Source: Streptomyces sp. cf386 (GTDB taxonomy: Bacteria > Actinomycetota > Actinomycetes > Streptomycetales > Streptomycetaceae). From it: a stretch of 64,000 nt of DNA. The stretch lies in NCBI RefSeq assembly GCF_900103585.1, contig NZ_FNHV01000005.1:124001-188000 (forward strand), given 5' to 3'. Both the position numbers and the translations under genes were made by a program. Under the pieces are notes generated by a model. The model was not told the DNA's origin, ran no database searches, and saw only the letters and a program-made list of their open reading frames with translations. Every line of letters begins with the position of its first letter. The first letter of the stretch is position 1. Shown here piece by piece: positions 8,537 through 17,053 of this stretch.

Positions 8537-9820
8537 TCAGGGCCGGCCCACCACGTCCTGGCCCTCCACCACGTCGTGCGGCGCGTCCGCCGACGGCTCG
8601 GCCTCCGCATCGCTCTCGGCCCCGCCCCGGGTGTCCGCCTGACGGCCCGGCGTGCGCCCGCCCAGGCGCTCCGTCAGCCTCGTGGCCACAGGCTCCGTGT
8701 ACCGGGCCGTGAGCGGGCCCAGGATCACGAGGATCAGCACGTACGCGGTGGCCAGCGGACCCAGCGACGGCTCGATGCCGGCGGTGATGGCAAGCCCGGC
8801 GATGACGATGGAGAACTCACCGCGGGCGACCAGCGTTCCGCCCGCGCGCCAGCGGCCCTTGACGGAGATCCCTGCGCGCTGGGCGGCCCAATAGCCGGTG
8901 GCGATCTTCGTCAGCGCAGTGACGACCGCAAGGGCCAGCGCCGGCAGCAGCACCGGCGGGATGCTCGCGGGATCGGTGTGCAGTCCGAAGAAGACGAAGA
9001 ACACGGCGGCGAACAGGTCCCGCAGCGGCGCCAGCAGGTTGTGCGCGCCCTCGGCCACCTCGCCGGACAACGCGATGCCGACCAGGAACGCGCCGACGGC
9101 GGCGGAGACCTGGAGCTGCTGGGCGAGCCCGGCCACGACCAGGGTGAGACCCAGCACCACCAGGAGCAGCTTCTCGGGGTCGTCGCTGGACACGAACCGC
9201 GAGATGTGACGGCCGTAGCGGACCGCGAGGAGGAGGACGAGCCCGGCGACGCCCAGCGCGATGGCGAGGGTGACGCTGCCCGCCGCGAGACCGGCGCCGG
9301 CGAGCAGCGCGGTGACGATCGGCAGGTAGACGGCCATGGAGAGGTCTTCGAGGACCAGGATGCTGAGCACCACCGGTGTCTCGCGGTTGCCGAGCCGTCC
9401 GAGGTCGCCGAGGACCTTCGCGATGACGCCGGAGGAGGAGATCCAGGTGACGCCGGCCAGGACGACGGCGGCGACCGGGCCCCAGCCGAGCAGCAGGGCC
9501 ATGAGGGCGCCGGGCAGCGCGTTGAGCGCGGCGTCGACGAGTCCGGCCGGGTACTGGGTCTTGAGGTTGGAGACGAGGTCGCTGGCCGTGTACTCGAGGC
9601 CGAGCATCAGCAACAGCAGGATCACGCCGATCTCGGCGCCGATGGCGACGAACTCCTCGCTGGTGCCCAGGGGAAGGAGCCCGCCCTCGCCGAAGGCGAG
9701 CCCGGCCAGCAGGTACAGGGGTATCGGCGAGAACTGGAAGCGGGCGGCGAAGCGGCCCAGCAGGCCGAGGCCGAGGATGATCGCGCCGAACTCGATGAGG
9801 AAGACCGCGGAGGAGTGCAT
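8537..9820 (-). CDS. CPA2-family cation/H+ antiporter (KhtU-like)
   Basis: A 427-residue polytopic membrane protein with about 12-13 hydrophobic segments and the NhaA/KefB-type exchanger pattern, including DLSMAVYLPI near its centre and GVTWISSSGVIAKVLGDL. It probably exchanges K+ (or Na+) for H+ across the cytoplasmic membrane. It lacks a C-terminal TrkA-N domain; the regulatory TrkA-C domain is instead a separate protein encoded 6 bases upstream. This arrangement matches the Bacillus KhtT-KhtU system. The C-terminal tail is acidic and disordered. The ATG at 9820 has GGGAG about 9 bases upstream. Confidence 0.87.
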   Translation of the reverse strand: MHSSAVFLIEFGAIILGLGLLGRFAARFQFSPIPLYLLAGLAFGEGGLLPLGTSEEFVAIGAEIGVILLLLMLGLEYTASDLVSNLKTQYPAGLVDAALNALPGALMALLLGWGPVAAVVLAGVTWISSSGVIAKVLGDLGRLGNRETPVVLSILVLEDLSMAVYLPIVTALLAGAGLAAGSVTLAIALGVAGLVLLLAVRYGRHISRFVSSDDPEKLLLVVLGLTLVVAGLAQQLQVSAAVGAFLVGIALSGEVAEGAHNLLAPLRDLFAAVFFVFFGLHTDPASIPPVLLPALALAVVTALTKIATGYWAAQRAGISVKGRWRAGGTLVARGEFSIVIAGLAITAGIEPSLGPLATAYVLILVILGPLTARYTEPVATRLTERLGGRTPGRQADTRGGAESDAEAEPSADAPHDVVEGQDVVGRP

Positions 9821-9826
9821 CGCGGC

Positions 9827-10312
9827 TCACTCCCGTCCGAGTATCGCGGCGGCCGCCTCCACGCCCTCGCGGGTGCCGATGACGATCAGGGTGTCGCCCC
9901 CGGCCAGCCGGAAGTCGGGCGTCGGAGAGGGGATCGCCTCGGCGCGGCGCAGCACGGCCACGATCGACACGCCGGTCTCGGTACGCATCCGGGTCTCGCC
10001 CAGCACCCGTCCGTTCCAGTGCGACGTGGCGGACAGCTCGATCCGCTCGGCGACGAGGCCCAGTTCGGTGGTGGACAGCAGGTTGGGGCTGTGGTGCGCC
10101 GGCATCAGCGCGTCGATCAGCGTGTCCGACTCTCCCGAGGTGAGCCGAACCGACAGCGCGCACGCGTCCGGATCGTCCTTGCGGTACGCGCTCAGAGTTC
10201 GGGAGCCGTCCCGGTGCGCGACCACCGACAGACGGCGCTGTTCGCGTGTGGTGAGGTCGTAGCGGACTCCGATGCCGGGCAATGGCGTACTGCTCAGGCG
10301 TGGAGCGCCCAT
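9827..10312 (-). CDS. TrkA-C (RCK_C) regulatory subunit of the antiporter (KhtT-like)
   Basis: A 161-residue soluble protein. The C-terminal half (about residues 75-161) has the RCK_C pattern GRVLGETRMRTETGVSIVAV followed by FRLAGGDTLIVIG. The N-terminal half is a helical/beta domain seen in KhtT-type proteins. In Bacillus, KhtT gates KhtU and binds c-di-AMP; the same regulation is plausible here but is not proven by sequence reading. It is first in a two-gene minus-strand operon. The ATG at 10312 follows GGGGAAGG. The 78-base gap upstream shows no riboswitch that I can recognise. Confidence 0.85.
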   Translation of the reverse strand: MGAPRLSSTPLPGIGVRYDLTTREQRRLSVVAHRDGSRTLSAYRKDDPDACALSVRLTSGESDTLIDALMPAHHSPNLLSTTELGLVAERIELSATSHWNGRVLGETRMRTETGVSIVAVLRRAEAIPSPTPDFRLAGGDTLIVIGTREGVEAAAAILGRE

Positions 10313-10390
10313 GGCCTTCCCCCTCGTTCAGGTGTCTCTTCCAGCATTCTTTGACGAAACTTTAACGACCCCTGATCTTGCGGACCGAAC

Positions 10391-11245
10391 TCAGTCCCCT
10401 CTACGGCCACTCCCGTCCAGGAAGGCGACGACACGTCGTACGAACCATTCCGGGTCGTCGAGCCACGGAAAGTGCCCGGCACCGGGCTGCACGGCGAACT
10501 CGGCGTTCGGGAAGGCACTGGCGGCGCGACGGGCGAGTACGGGGCAGGGGCCTCCGTCGAGTTCGCCCGCCAGGACGAGCACTGAAGCGGCGAGGCGGGA
10601 GAGTTCGGTGCGCGTCGTGGGCGGGTCGTAGGCGCCGTCGGAGCCGTAGATGTCTCCTGCCTCGTCATTGAACTCGTCGTCGCCACGCGCCTCGTGCTCC
10701 TTTGCCGCCTCGTCCCAGCGCCCGTAGAAGAAGGGCGCGAACACGGCGTCGAAGTCTCCCGACCCGGCCAGCCATGCCTCGAAGGCCGGGAACGCCTCCT
10801 CGAACCACGGCTCGCCCGCCCTGAGCCGGGCCGCGGCCAGTCGCTCCTCGGCGGTGGCCGGCATGCCCAACGCCCATGGCGTCGCGGTCACCAGGGCCAG
10901 CCGCGACACCCGCTGCGGGTACCGGGCGGCATAGAGCATGGCGAGGCTTCCGCCCGCCGAGTGGGCGAGCACATCCATGTGGGCCAGCCCTATGTGGGCC
11001 CGCAACACCTCCACGTCGTCCACCAGGTGGTCGCAGCGGTACGTCGCCGGGTCCGCCGGCACGGCCGAGTCCCCGGTGCCCCGCAGGTCGAGCAGCACCA
11101 GCTGCCGGTGCGCGGTCAGTCCACCCAGGCCGCCCAGGTAGGCGGAGGCGCGCATCGGGCCGCCGGGCAGGACGACGAGCGGTTCGCCCTCACCCCGCAG
11201 GTGGTAGGCGATCTCGGTCCCGTCTGAAGCATGGAAGGTCGGCAT
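10391..11245 (-). CDS. Alpha/beta hydrolase (proline iminopeptidase-like)
   Basis: A 284-residue alpha/beta hydrolase. The oxyanion region is VVLPGGPMRASAYLGG, the sheet motif is LLDLRGTGDS, and the nucleophile elbow is DVLAHSAGGSLAMLYA with Ser in an AHSAGG box. A late VLAGELDGGPCPV supplies the acid and GAGHFPWLDDPEWFV the catalytic His. The complete triad indicates an active hydrolase or peptidase in the cytoplasm; the substrate is unknown. The ATG at 11245 was preferred to one 12 codons upstream because homologous folds begin at this point. The ribosome binding site is weak for either. Confidence 0.8.
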   Translation of the reverse strand: MPTFHASDGTEIAYHLRGEGEPLVVLPGGPMRASAYLGGLGGLTAHRQLVLLDLRGTGDSAVPADPATYRCDHLVDDVEVLRAHIGLAHMDVLAHSAGGSLAMLYAARYPQRVSRLALVTATPWALGMPATAEERLAAARLRAGEPWFEEAFPAFEAWLAGSGDFDAVFAPFFYGRWDEAAKEHEARGDDEFNDEAGDIYGSDGAYDPPTTRTELSRLAASVLVLAGELDGGPCPVLARRAASAFPNAEFAVQPGAGHFPWLDDPEWFVRRVVAFLDGSGRRGD

Positions 11246-11394
11246 GGCGTCGATCTTGGTCGCAGGCGCCCTGTCCCGCAACGGAGCAGCTCACAGGCGC
11301 GTGAGTCGACTTGCCCCGCGGCCCCACTCGCGAAAGTGCGGCCCGCCCCCTTGCCTGATCAACCACCGCCTGAATTACTGATCCCGAACACCCG

Positions 11395-11410
11395 GACCGA
11401 ATGATCGGTC
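11395..11410. promoter_or_regulatory. Operator-like inverted repeat upstream of paaK
   Basis: Perfect repeat GACCGA-N4-TCGGTC, 36 bases upstream of the paaK ATG. The ACCG-N6-CGGT core has the half-sites and spacing I recall for the actinobacterial TetR-type phenylacetate regulator PaaR. The regulator itself is not in this window. Confidence 0.55.
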
Positions 11411-11446
11411 GTCCGAATTGACGTGGTCGGCGAGGGAGAACTCTCC

Positions 11447-12742
11447 ATGGCGGATGCGACGGAGCTGCTGGACTCGGGGGAACGGCTCGACCCTCAGGCG
11501 CTGCGGGCGGTGCAGTTGGAGAGGTTGCGGAAGTCGCTGCGGCACGCGTACGACAACGTGCCGTTCTACCGGGAGTCCTTCGACAAGGCCGGCGTACGGC
11601 CCGAGGACTGCCGTTCGCTCGCGGATCTGGCCCGTTTCCCGTTCACCACCAAAGCCGACCTGCGCGAGAACTACCCGTACGGGATGTTCGCCGTGCCCCA
11701 GGACCGTATCCGCCGTATCCACGCCTCCAGCGGCACCACCGGACGCCCCACGGTCGTCGGCTACACCGACGCCGACCTCTCCCTGTGGTCCGACATGGTG
11801 GCCCGGTCGATCCGGGCGGCGGGCGGACGGCGCGGGGACAAGGTCCATGTGGCGTACGGCTATGGGCTGTTCACAGGTGGGCTCGGTGCACACTATGGGG
11901 CCGAACGACTGGGCTGTACGGTCATCCCCGCGTCCGGCGGGATGACGGCCCGTCAGGTCCAGCTGATCCAGGATCTCAAGCCCGAGATCATCATGGTGAC
12001 GCCGTCGTACATGCTCACCATCCTCGACGAGTTCGAGCGGCAGGGCGTCGATCCGCGTGCGACCTCCCTGCGCGTCGGCATCTTCGGTGCCGAGCCCTGG
12101 ACCGAGCAGATGCGTCGGGAGATCGAGGAGCGGTTCGCGATCGACGCCGTCGACATATACGGGCTGTCCGAGGTGATCGGGCCGGGTGTCGCGCAGGAGT
12201 GTGTGGAGACCAAGGACGGCCTCCATGTGTGGGAGGACCACTTCTTCCCCGAGATCGTCGACCCGATCAGCGGTGAGGTGCTGCCGGACGGTGCGGAGGG
12301 CGAGCTGGTCTTCACCTCGCTCACCAAGGAGGCGATGCCCGTCGTCCGGTACCGGACACGGGACCTGACGCGGCTGCTGCCGGGCACGGCGCGGGTGTTC
12401 CGCCGGATGGAGAAGGTGACCGGCCGCAGCGACGACATGGTGATCCTGCGTGGGGTGAACCTCTTCCCCACCCAGATCGAGGAGATCGTGCTGCGCACGC
12501 CGGGGGTCGCACCGCACTTCCAGCTGCGTCTGGCCCGGGAGGGCCGGCTCGACACCCTCACCGTGCGGGCGGAGGCCCGCCCCGACGCCCCGTCCGAGAC
12601 CCGGGACGCCGCGGCGCAGGCCATCGCGGCGGCCGTGAAGGACGGCATCGGGGTGTCGGTCGCCGTGGAGATCGTCGAACCGGAGTCGCTGGAACGGTCC
12701 GTGGGCAAGATCCGCCGGATCGAGGACCTGCGTCCCCGCTAG
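11447..12742 (+). CDS. paaK: Phenylacetate-CoA ligase
   Basis: A 431-residue ANL ligase of PaaK type, converting phenylacetate, ATP and CoA to phenylacetyl-CoA. Visible motifs are HAYDNVPFYRESF near the N-terminus, the P-loop RIHASSGTTGRPTVVGYT, GIFGAEPWTEQMR, YGLSEVIGPGVAQEC and the C-terminal GRSDDMVILRGVNLFPTQIE, all typical of PaaK. Length matches the family (about 430). The ATG at 11447 was chosen over an in-frame GTG at 11423 because GGGAGAA sits 6 bases before it. The rest of the paa ring-epoxidation operon is absent, so paaK stands alone here. Its stop codon shares the bases CTAG with the stop of the convergent ligase gene. Confidence 0.9.
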   Translation: MADATELLDSGERLDPQALRAVQLERLRKSLRHAYDNVPFYRESFDKAGVRPEDCRSLADLARFPFTTKADLRENYPYGMFAVPQDRIRRIHASSGTTGRPTVVGYTDADLSLWSDMVARSIRAAGGRRGDKVHVAYGYGLFTGGLGAHYGAERLGCTVIPASGGMTARQVQLIQDLKPEIIMVTPSYMLTILDEFERQGVDPRATSLRVGIFGAEPWTEQMRREIEERFAIDAVDIYGLSEVIGPGVAQECVETKDGLHVWEDHFFPEIVDPISGEVLPDGAEGELVFTSLTKEAMPVVRYRTRDLTRLLPGTARVFRRMEKVTGRSDDMVILRGVNLFPTQIEEIVLRTPGVAPHFQLRLAREGRLDTLTVRAEARPDAPSETRDAAAQAIAAAVKDGIGVSVAVEIVEPESLERSVGKIRRIEDLRPR

Positions 12743-14238
12743 TCACCGGCGAGACGGTCGCGCAGCTCCCGTTTGAGGATCTTGCCGCTGGCGTTGCGCG
12801 GAAGCTCGTCCACGAACACCACCCGCTTCGGAGCCTTGAAGTGGGCGAGCTTCTCGCGCGCATGGTCGATGAGTTCCTCCTCGGTGACCTCTCCCCGCGG
12901 GACGACGACCGCCGTGACGGCCTCGATCCACCGCTCGTCGGGCAGTCCGATCACGGCCACCTCGGCGACGCCCTCGTGGGTGTACAGGGCGTCCTCGACC
13001 TCACGTGAAGCGATGAGAACGCCACCGGAGTTGATGACGTCCTTCACCCGGTCGACGATGGTGAAGTAGCCGTGCGCGTCCCGCACCGCGAGGTCACCGG
13101 AGCGGAACCAGCCGTCCCGGAAGGCCTCGGCGGTCTCCTCGGGTTTGTCCCAGTAGCCCTCGCACAATTGCGGGGAGCGGTAGACGATCTCACCAGGTGT
13201 GCCGTCGGGTACGTCCTCGCCGTCCTCGTCGACCACTCGGGCGTCGACGAAGAGCACCGTACGGCCGCACGAGTCCAGCCTGCCCTTGTGTTCGTCCGGG
13301 GCCAGCACCGTGGCCAGCGGGCCGATCTCGCTCTGGCCGAAGCAGTTGTAGAAGGCCAGCTTCGGCCATCGCTCCCGCAGCCGCTCCAGTACCGGCACCG
13401 GCATGATCGAGGCGCCGTAGTACGCCTTGCGCAGTCCGTCGAGGTCACGGGTCGCGAAGTCGGGGCGGCCCGCGAGGCCGATCCACACCGTGGGCGGGGC
13501 GAACAGGCTGTCCACGCCGCCCGTTTCGATCAGGTCGAAGAGCCGGTCGCCGTCGGGCGCGTCGAGGATCGTGTTCGTGGCGCCGACCGCGAGGTACGGC
13601 AGCAGGAACACATGCATCTGCGCCGAGTGGTACAGCGGCAGCGAGTGGGCGGGCCGGTCGCCGGCGCTCAGGTCCAGGGCGGTGATCGCGCTCAGGTACT
13701 CGTGCACCAGAGCGCGGTGGGTCATCATCGCGCCCTTGGGCTGGGCTGTCGTGCCCGAGGTGTAGAGCAGTTGCACCAGGTCCTCGCTGCGCGGCTCCGG
13801 GCCGTCGTGGGCGGGGGCCGTCGCCTGTCGGGCCAGCAGCGAGTCGTCGGCTTCGCGCAGGGGCACCGTACGGACGCCGTCCGGGAGCCGGGCCGCCAGG
13901 TCCGGGTCGGCGAGGACCAGGGAGCTGCCGGACTGGCCGACGATGTACGCGAGGTCGTCGCCGGTGAGGTTCTGGTTCACCGGGACGTGCACGAGGCCGG
14001 CGCGGGCGCAGGCGAGGAAGGCGATCAGATAGGCGTCCGAGTTGTGCCCGTAGGCGCCGACCCGGTCACCGGGGGTCAGGCCCTCGTCGAGCAGGACGCT
14101 CGCCGCGCGCGACACGGCCTCGTCGAGTTCCGCGTACGTCCAGGAGCGGTCGCGGTAGTCCACCGCGACGCGCGCCGGGGTGCGCCGGGCGCTGCGTCGC
14201 AGCACCCCGTCAACCGTGCTGCCGTGTCCAGGCGTCAT
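12739..14238 (-). CDS. Acyl-CoA synthetase (long-chain fatty acid-CoA ligase family)
   Basis: A 499-residue ANL ligase. The core motif is LLYTSGTTAQPKGAMMTHRALVHE, followed by FYNCFGQSEIGPLATVL (A5), the hinge motif VDRVKDVINSGGVLIASREVE and the catalytic Lys motif ELPRNASGKILKREL. It activates a fatty or other carboxylic acid as CoA thioester. The residue run around the hinge is the usual one, with Val-Leu-Ile in place of Glu-Asn-Ile. No partner is transcribed with it. It converges on paaK with a 4-base overlap at the stops (12739-12742). Start ATG at 14238. Confidence 0.86.
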   Translation of the reverse strand: MTPGHGSTVDGVLRRSARRTPARVAVDYRDRSWTYAELDEAVSRAASVLLDEGLTPGDRVGAYGHNSDAYLIAFLACARAGLVHVPVNQNLTGDDLAYIVGQSGSSLVLADPDLAARLPDGVRTVPLREADDSLLARQATAPAHDGPEPRSEDLVQLLYTSGTTAQPKGAMMTHRALVHEYLSAITALDLSAGDRPAHSLPLYHSAQMHVFLLPYLAVGATNTILDAPDGDRLFDLIETGGVDSLFAPPTVWIGLAGRPDFATRDLDGLRKAYYGASIMPVPVLERLRERWPKLAFYNCFGQSEIGPLATVLAPDEHKGRLDSCGRTVLFVDARVVDEDGEDVPDGTPGEIVYRSPQLCEGYWDKPEETAEAFRDGWFRSGDLAVRDAHGYFTIVDRVKDVINSGGVLIASREVEDALYTHEGVAEVAVIGLPDERWIEAVTAVVVPRGEVTEEELIDHAREKLAHFKAPKRVVFVDELPRNASGKILKRELRDRLAGD

Positions 14239-14369
14239 GACACATGATCCTCGGTGCGCCGCACGGACAGGTCAAGGAGGACGTCCAGCGGGAACAGCAC
14301 ACCGTGCCGGGGACACATACCCGTTGGTACGCTCAACGGCTCCTTCCCTCAAAGACGTTGGGAGGCACG

Positions 14370-16796
14370 ATGCGCACCCGCTTCAGACGGCTCGTCGTCA
14401 CGGCCGTCGCCCTGCTCACCGCCACGGCCGGGCTGCCCGCCGCCGCGGCCGAGCGGCAGGACCGACAGGACCGGCACGAGCAGCTCTCGCACGGCGGTCT
14501 GTCCGCCGTGGTCCGCTCTACCGAGTACGGAATTCCGCACATCGTCGCCAAGGACTACACGTCCCTTGGCTTCGGCACCGGTTGGGCGCAGGCCGCCGAC
14601 CAGGTGTGCACGCTCGCCGACGGTTTCGTGACCGTGCGCGGCGAGCGTTCACGGTTCTTCGGCCCGGACGCGGCGACCGACTTCTCGCTCTCCTCGGCCG
14701 GCAAGAACCTCTCCAGCGACATGTACTTCCGCGGCGTACGTCAGACACGCACCGTGGAGGGGCTCCTCGCGCAGCCGGCACCGCGTGGTCCGAGCCGTCA
14801 GGTCAAGGACCTCATGCGGGGCTTCGCGGCCGGGTACAACACCTGGCTGAAGCAGAACCGGATCACCGACCCCGCGTGCAAGGGAGCCTCCTGGGTGCGG
14901 CCGGTCACCGCACTCGACGTGGCGGCCCGCTTCTACGCCATCGCCGTGCTCGGCGGCCAGGGCGGCGCCGTGGACGACATCACCTCCGCCCAGCCGCCGA
15001 CCGGATCCGCCGCCCATGCCCAGGGCATCGCGACAAGCCCGGACGCCGAGGCCCTGATCCGGGCCGTGCGGGAGCGGACCGCCGACGCGGGCATGGGGTC
15101 GAACGCGGTCGCCTTCCGCGGCGACACCACGGCCAACGGCCGCGGTCTGCTGCTGGGCAACCCGCACTACCCGTGGCACGGCGGACGCCGCTTCTGGCAG
15201 GCCCAGCAGACGATTCCCGGCGAGTTGAACGTCGCCGGCGGGGCGCTGCTCGGCTCGCCGACGATCTCCATCGGTTACAACTCCCATGTGGCGTGGAGCC
15301 ACACCGTGTCGACCGGCGTCCCGTTCAACCTGCACCGCCTGACGCTGGATCCCGCCGACCCGACCGTGTACGTGGTGGACGGCGAGCGGCACCGGATGAC
15401 GAAGCGGACGGTGACCGTCGCGGTCAAGGACGGCGCCCCCGTGACCCGCACCCAGTGGTGGACGCGGTACGGCCCGGTCGTCGCCTCCACCGACGGCGAG
15501 CTCCCGCTGCCCTGGACCACGACGACGGCGTACGCGCTGAACGACCCCAATGCCGCCAACATGCGGTTCGCCGACACCTCGCTCGGCTTCGGCAAGGCGC
15601 GCGGCACGGCGGACGTCCTCGCGTCCCTGGCCCGGCACCAGGGGCTCCCGTGGGTGAACACGATCGCCGCGGACTCCTCGGGGCACTCGCTCTACACCCA
15701 GTCGCAGGTGCTGCCCCGGGTCACCGACGACCTCGCGGGGCGGTGCTCCACGGACCTCGGCAAGGCCACCTATCCGGCGGCGGGTCTGGCGGTCCTGGAC
15801 GGCTCCCGTGGCGACTGCGCGTTCGGCCGCGACGCCGACGCCGTGCAGTCCGGGATCTTCGGGCCCGCGCGCATGCCAACGCTGAAGGACGCGCCGTACG
15901 CGGAGAACTCCAACGACAGCGCCTGGCTGGCCAACGCCGACCGGCCGCTCACGGGCTACGAGCGGATCTTCGGCACCATCGGCACCCAGCGCTCGCTGCG
16001 CACCCGTGGCGCGGTCGAGGACGTGGCGGCGATGGCGGAGCGGGGCGGTCTGACCGTCCGGGATCTGGAGCGGCAGCAGTTCGCGAACCGGGTGCCCGCG
16101 GGCGACCTGGCCGCGGCCGACGTGGCGAAGGCGTGTGCCGCGCTGCCTGGCGGTACCGCAACAGGCAGTGACGGCAAGGCGGTTGATGTCGGTGAGGCCT
16201 GTTCGGTGCTCGCGGCCTGGGACCGTAAGGCGGACACCGGCAGCCGGGGCGCCCTGCTCTTCGACCGGTTCTGGCGCAAGCTGGCCGCGAAGGTGCCGGC
16301 CGCCCAGCGGTGGAAGGTGCCCTTCTCGGCGGCGGACCCGGTGCGCACCCCGAACACCCTCAACACCGACGCCCCGGGCTTCGCCACGGCCCTCGCGGAC
16401 GCGGTGACCGAGCTTCGGGCCGCGGGCATCGCGCTCGACTCCCGCCTCGGCGAGCACCAGTTCGTCGTACGGAACGGGCAGCGCATCCCGATTCCGGGCG
16501 GCACCGAGTCGCTGGGCGTGTGGAACAAGGTCGAGCCGGTGTGGAATCCGGCGGGCGGCGGCTACACGGAGGTGTCGACCGGCTCCAGCCACATCCAGGC
16601 GGTGGGCTGGGACGGCAGCCGCTGTCCGGTGGCTCGTACGCTGCTGACGTACTCGCAGTCCTCGAATCCGAACTCGCCCCACTTCAGCGACCAGACCCGG
16701 GTGTTCTCCGGTGAGAAGTGGGTGACCTCGCGATTCTGCGAGAAGGACATCCTGGCTTCGCCCTCATTGAATGTGGTGCACGTGCGCGAACGCTGA
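14370..16796 (+). CDS. Secreted penicillin-amidase-family acylase (aculeacin/cyclic lipopeptide/AHL acylase type)
   Basis: An 808-residue Ntn-hydrolase precursor. A signal peptide (about residues 1-30, ending AAAAE) is followed by the alpha chain and a spacer. The autocatalytic cleavage site is AGMG|SNAVAF, with Ser244 becoming the N-terminal nucleophile of the beta chain. The beta chain continues with GRGLLLGNPHYPW and SPTISIGYNSHVAWSHTVS, conserved in Streptomyces penicillin V/AHL acylases and Actinoplanes aculeacin A acylase. These enzymes remove fatty acyl chains from lipopeptides, N-acyl-homoserine lactones or penicillin V outside the cell. The ATG at 14370 follows GGGAGG. It appears monocistronic and ends before a strong hairpin. 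Confidence 0.9.
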   Translation: MRTRFRRLVVTAVALLTATAGLPAAAAERQDRQDRHEQLSHGGLSAVVRSTEYGIPHIVAKDYTSLGFGTGWAQAADQVCTLADGFVTVRGERSRFFGPDAATDFSLSSAGKNLSSDMYFRGVRQTRTVEGLLAQPAPRGPSRQVKDLMRGFAAGYNTWLKQNRITDPACKGASWVRPVTALDVAARFYAIAVLGGQGGAVDDITSAQPPTGSAAHAQGIATSPDAEALIRAVRERTADAGMGSNAVAFRGDTTANGRGLLLGNPHYPWHGGRRFWQAQQTIPGELNVAGGALLGSPTISIGYNSHVAWSHTVSTGVPFNLHRLTLDPADPTVYVVDGERHRMTKRTVTVAVKDGAPVTRTQWWTRYGPVVASTDGELPLPWTTTTAYALNDPNAANMRFADTSLGFGKARGTADVLASLARHQGLPWVNTIAADSSGHSLYTQSQVLPRVTDDLAGRCSTDLGKATYPAAGLAVLDGSRGDCAFGRDADAVQSGIFGPARMPTLKDAPYAENSNDSAWLANADRPLTGYERIFGTIGTQRSLRTRGAVEDVAAMAERGGLTVRDLERQQFANRVPAGDLAAADVAKACAALPGGTATGSDGKAVDVGEACSVLAAWDRKADTGSRGALLFDRFWRKLAAKVPAAQRWKVPFSAADPVRTPNTLNTDAPGFATALADAVTELRAAGIALDSRLGEHQFVVRNGQRIPIPGGTESLGVWNKVEPVWNPAGGGYTEVSTGSSHIQAVGWDGSRCPVARTLLTYSQSSNPNSPHFSDQTRVFSGEKWVTSRFCEKDILASPSLNVVHVRER

Positions 16797-16800
16797 GCAG

Positions 16801-16834
16801 GTGTGGTCCCGTTCCCCATGGGGCGGGGCCACAC
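16801..16834 (+). terminator. Strong hairpin downstream of the acylase gene
   Basis: GTGTGG at 16801-16806 pairs with CCACAC at 16829-16834. The inner bases continue the stem with a few G-U pairs to a 4-base loop. It begins 5 bases after the acylase stop codon. Confidence 0.75.
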
Positions 16835-16947
16835 TGGAGGGGCGGGTGAAATCGCCACTGATCGGCGATACATCAACGACCGTTCGCCGAATGCTTCTTT
16901 TTGCTTCTTTTTGCTCCTCCGTGCTCCTATGCGCCCCTTTGGAGAAA

Positions 16948-16961
16948 GGTTTCGGGAAACC
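16948..16961. promoter_or_regulatory. Short palindrome in the P450 upstream region
   Basis: GGTTTC-N2-GAAACC, about 93 bases upstream of the P450 start. It lies just downstream of a T-rich stretch (about 16888-16920) containing two copies of GCTTCTTTTT, unusual for this GC-rich DNA. It could be a regulator site for the terpene operon. Confidence 0.35.
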
Positions 16962-16982
16962 GAGAGCCACTGGGACTGGGCA

Positions 16983-17006
16983 GGACTTGTCTCAAGTGTC
17001 AAGTCC
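16983..17006. promoter_or_regulatory. Inverted repeat in the P450 leader
   Basis: GGACTTG-N10-CAAGTCC, 48-71 bases upstream of the P450 ATG. A partial direct copy (TCAAGT) lies inside the spacer. It could be an activator site, or a leader hairpin if it is transcribed. Confidence 0.4.
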
Positions 17007-17053
17007 GTGGCACGTTCACCGATTTCACGTGCCGCGTCGGGCAGGAGGTTTCC

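Noticed and set aside
8018..10354. A 778-codon frame antisense to the antiporter operon
   Set aside because: Low-complexity translation with no start signal; it is a shadow of the KhtTU-like genes.
14244..14369. N-terminal extension of the acylase from an upstream ATG at 14244
   Set aside because: The extra 42 residues are hydrophilic and precede a normal signal peptide, whose own ATG at 14370 has a good ribosome binding site.
16901..17053. N-terminal extension of the P450
   Set aside because: It would translate the regulatory leader, and the AGGAGG-preceded ATG at 17054 matches normal P450 length.
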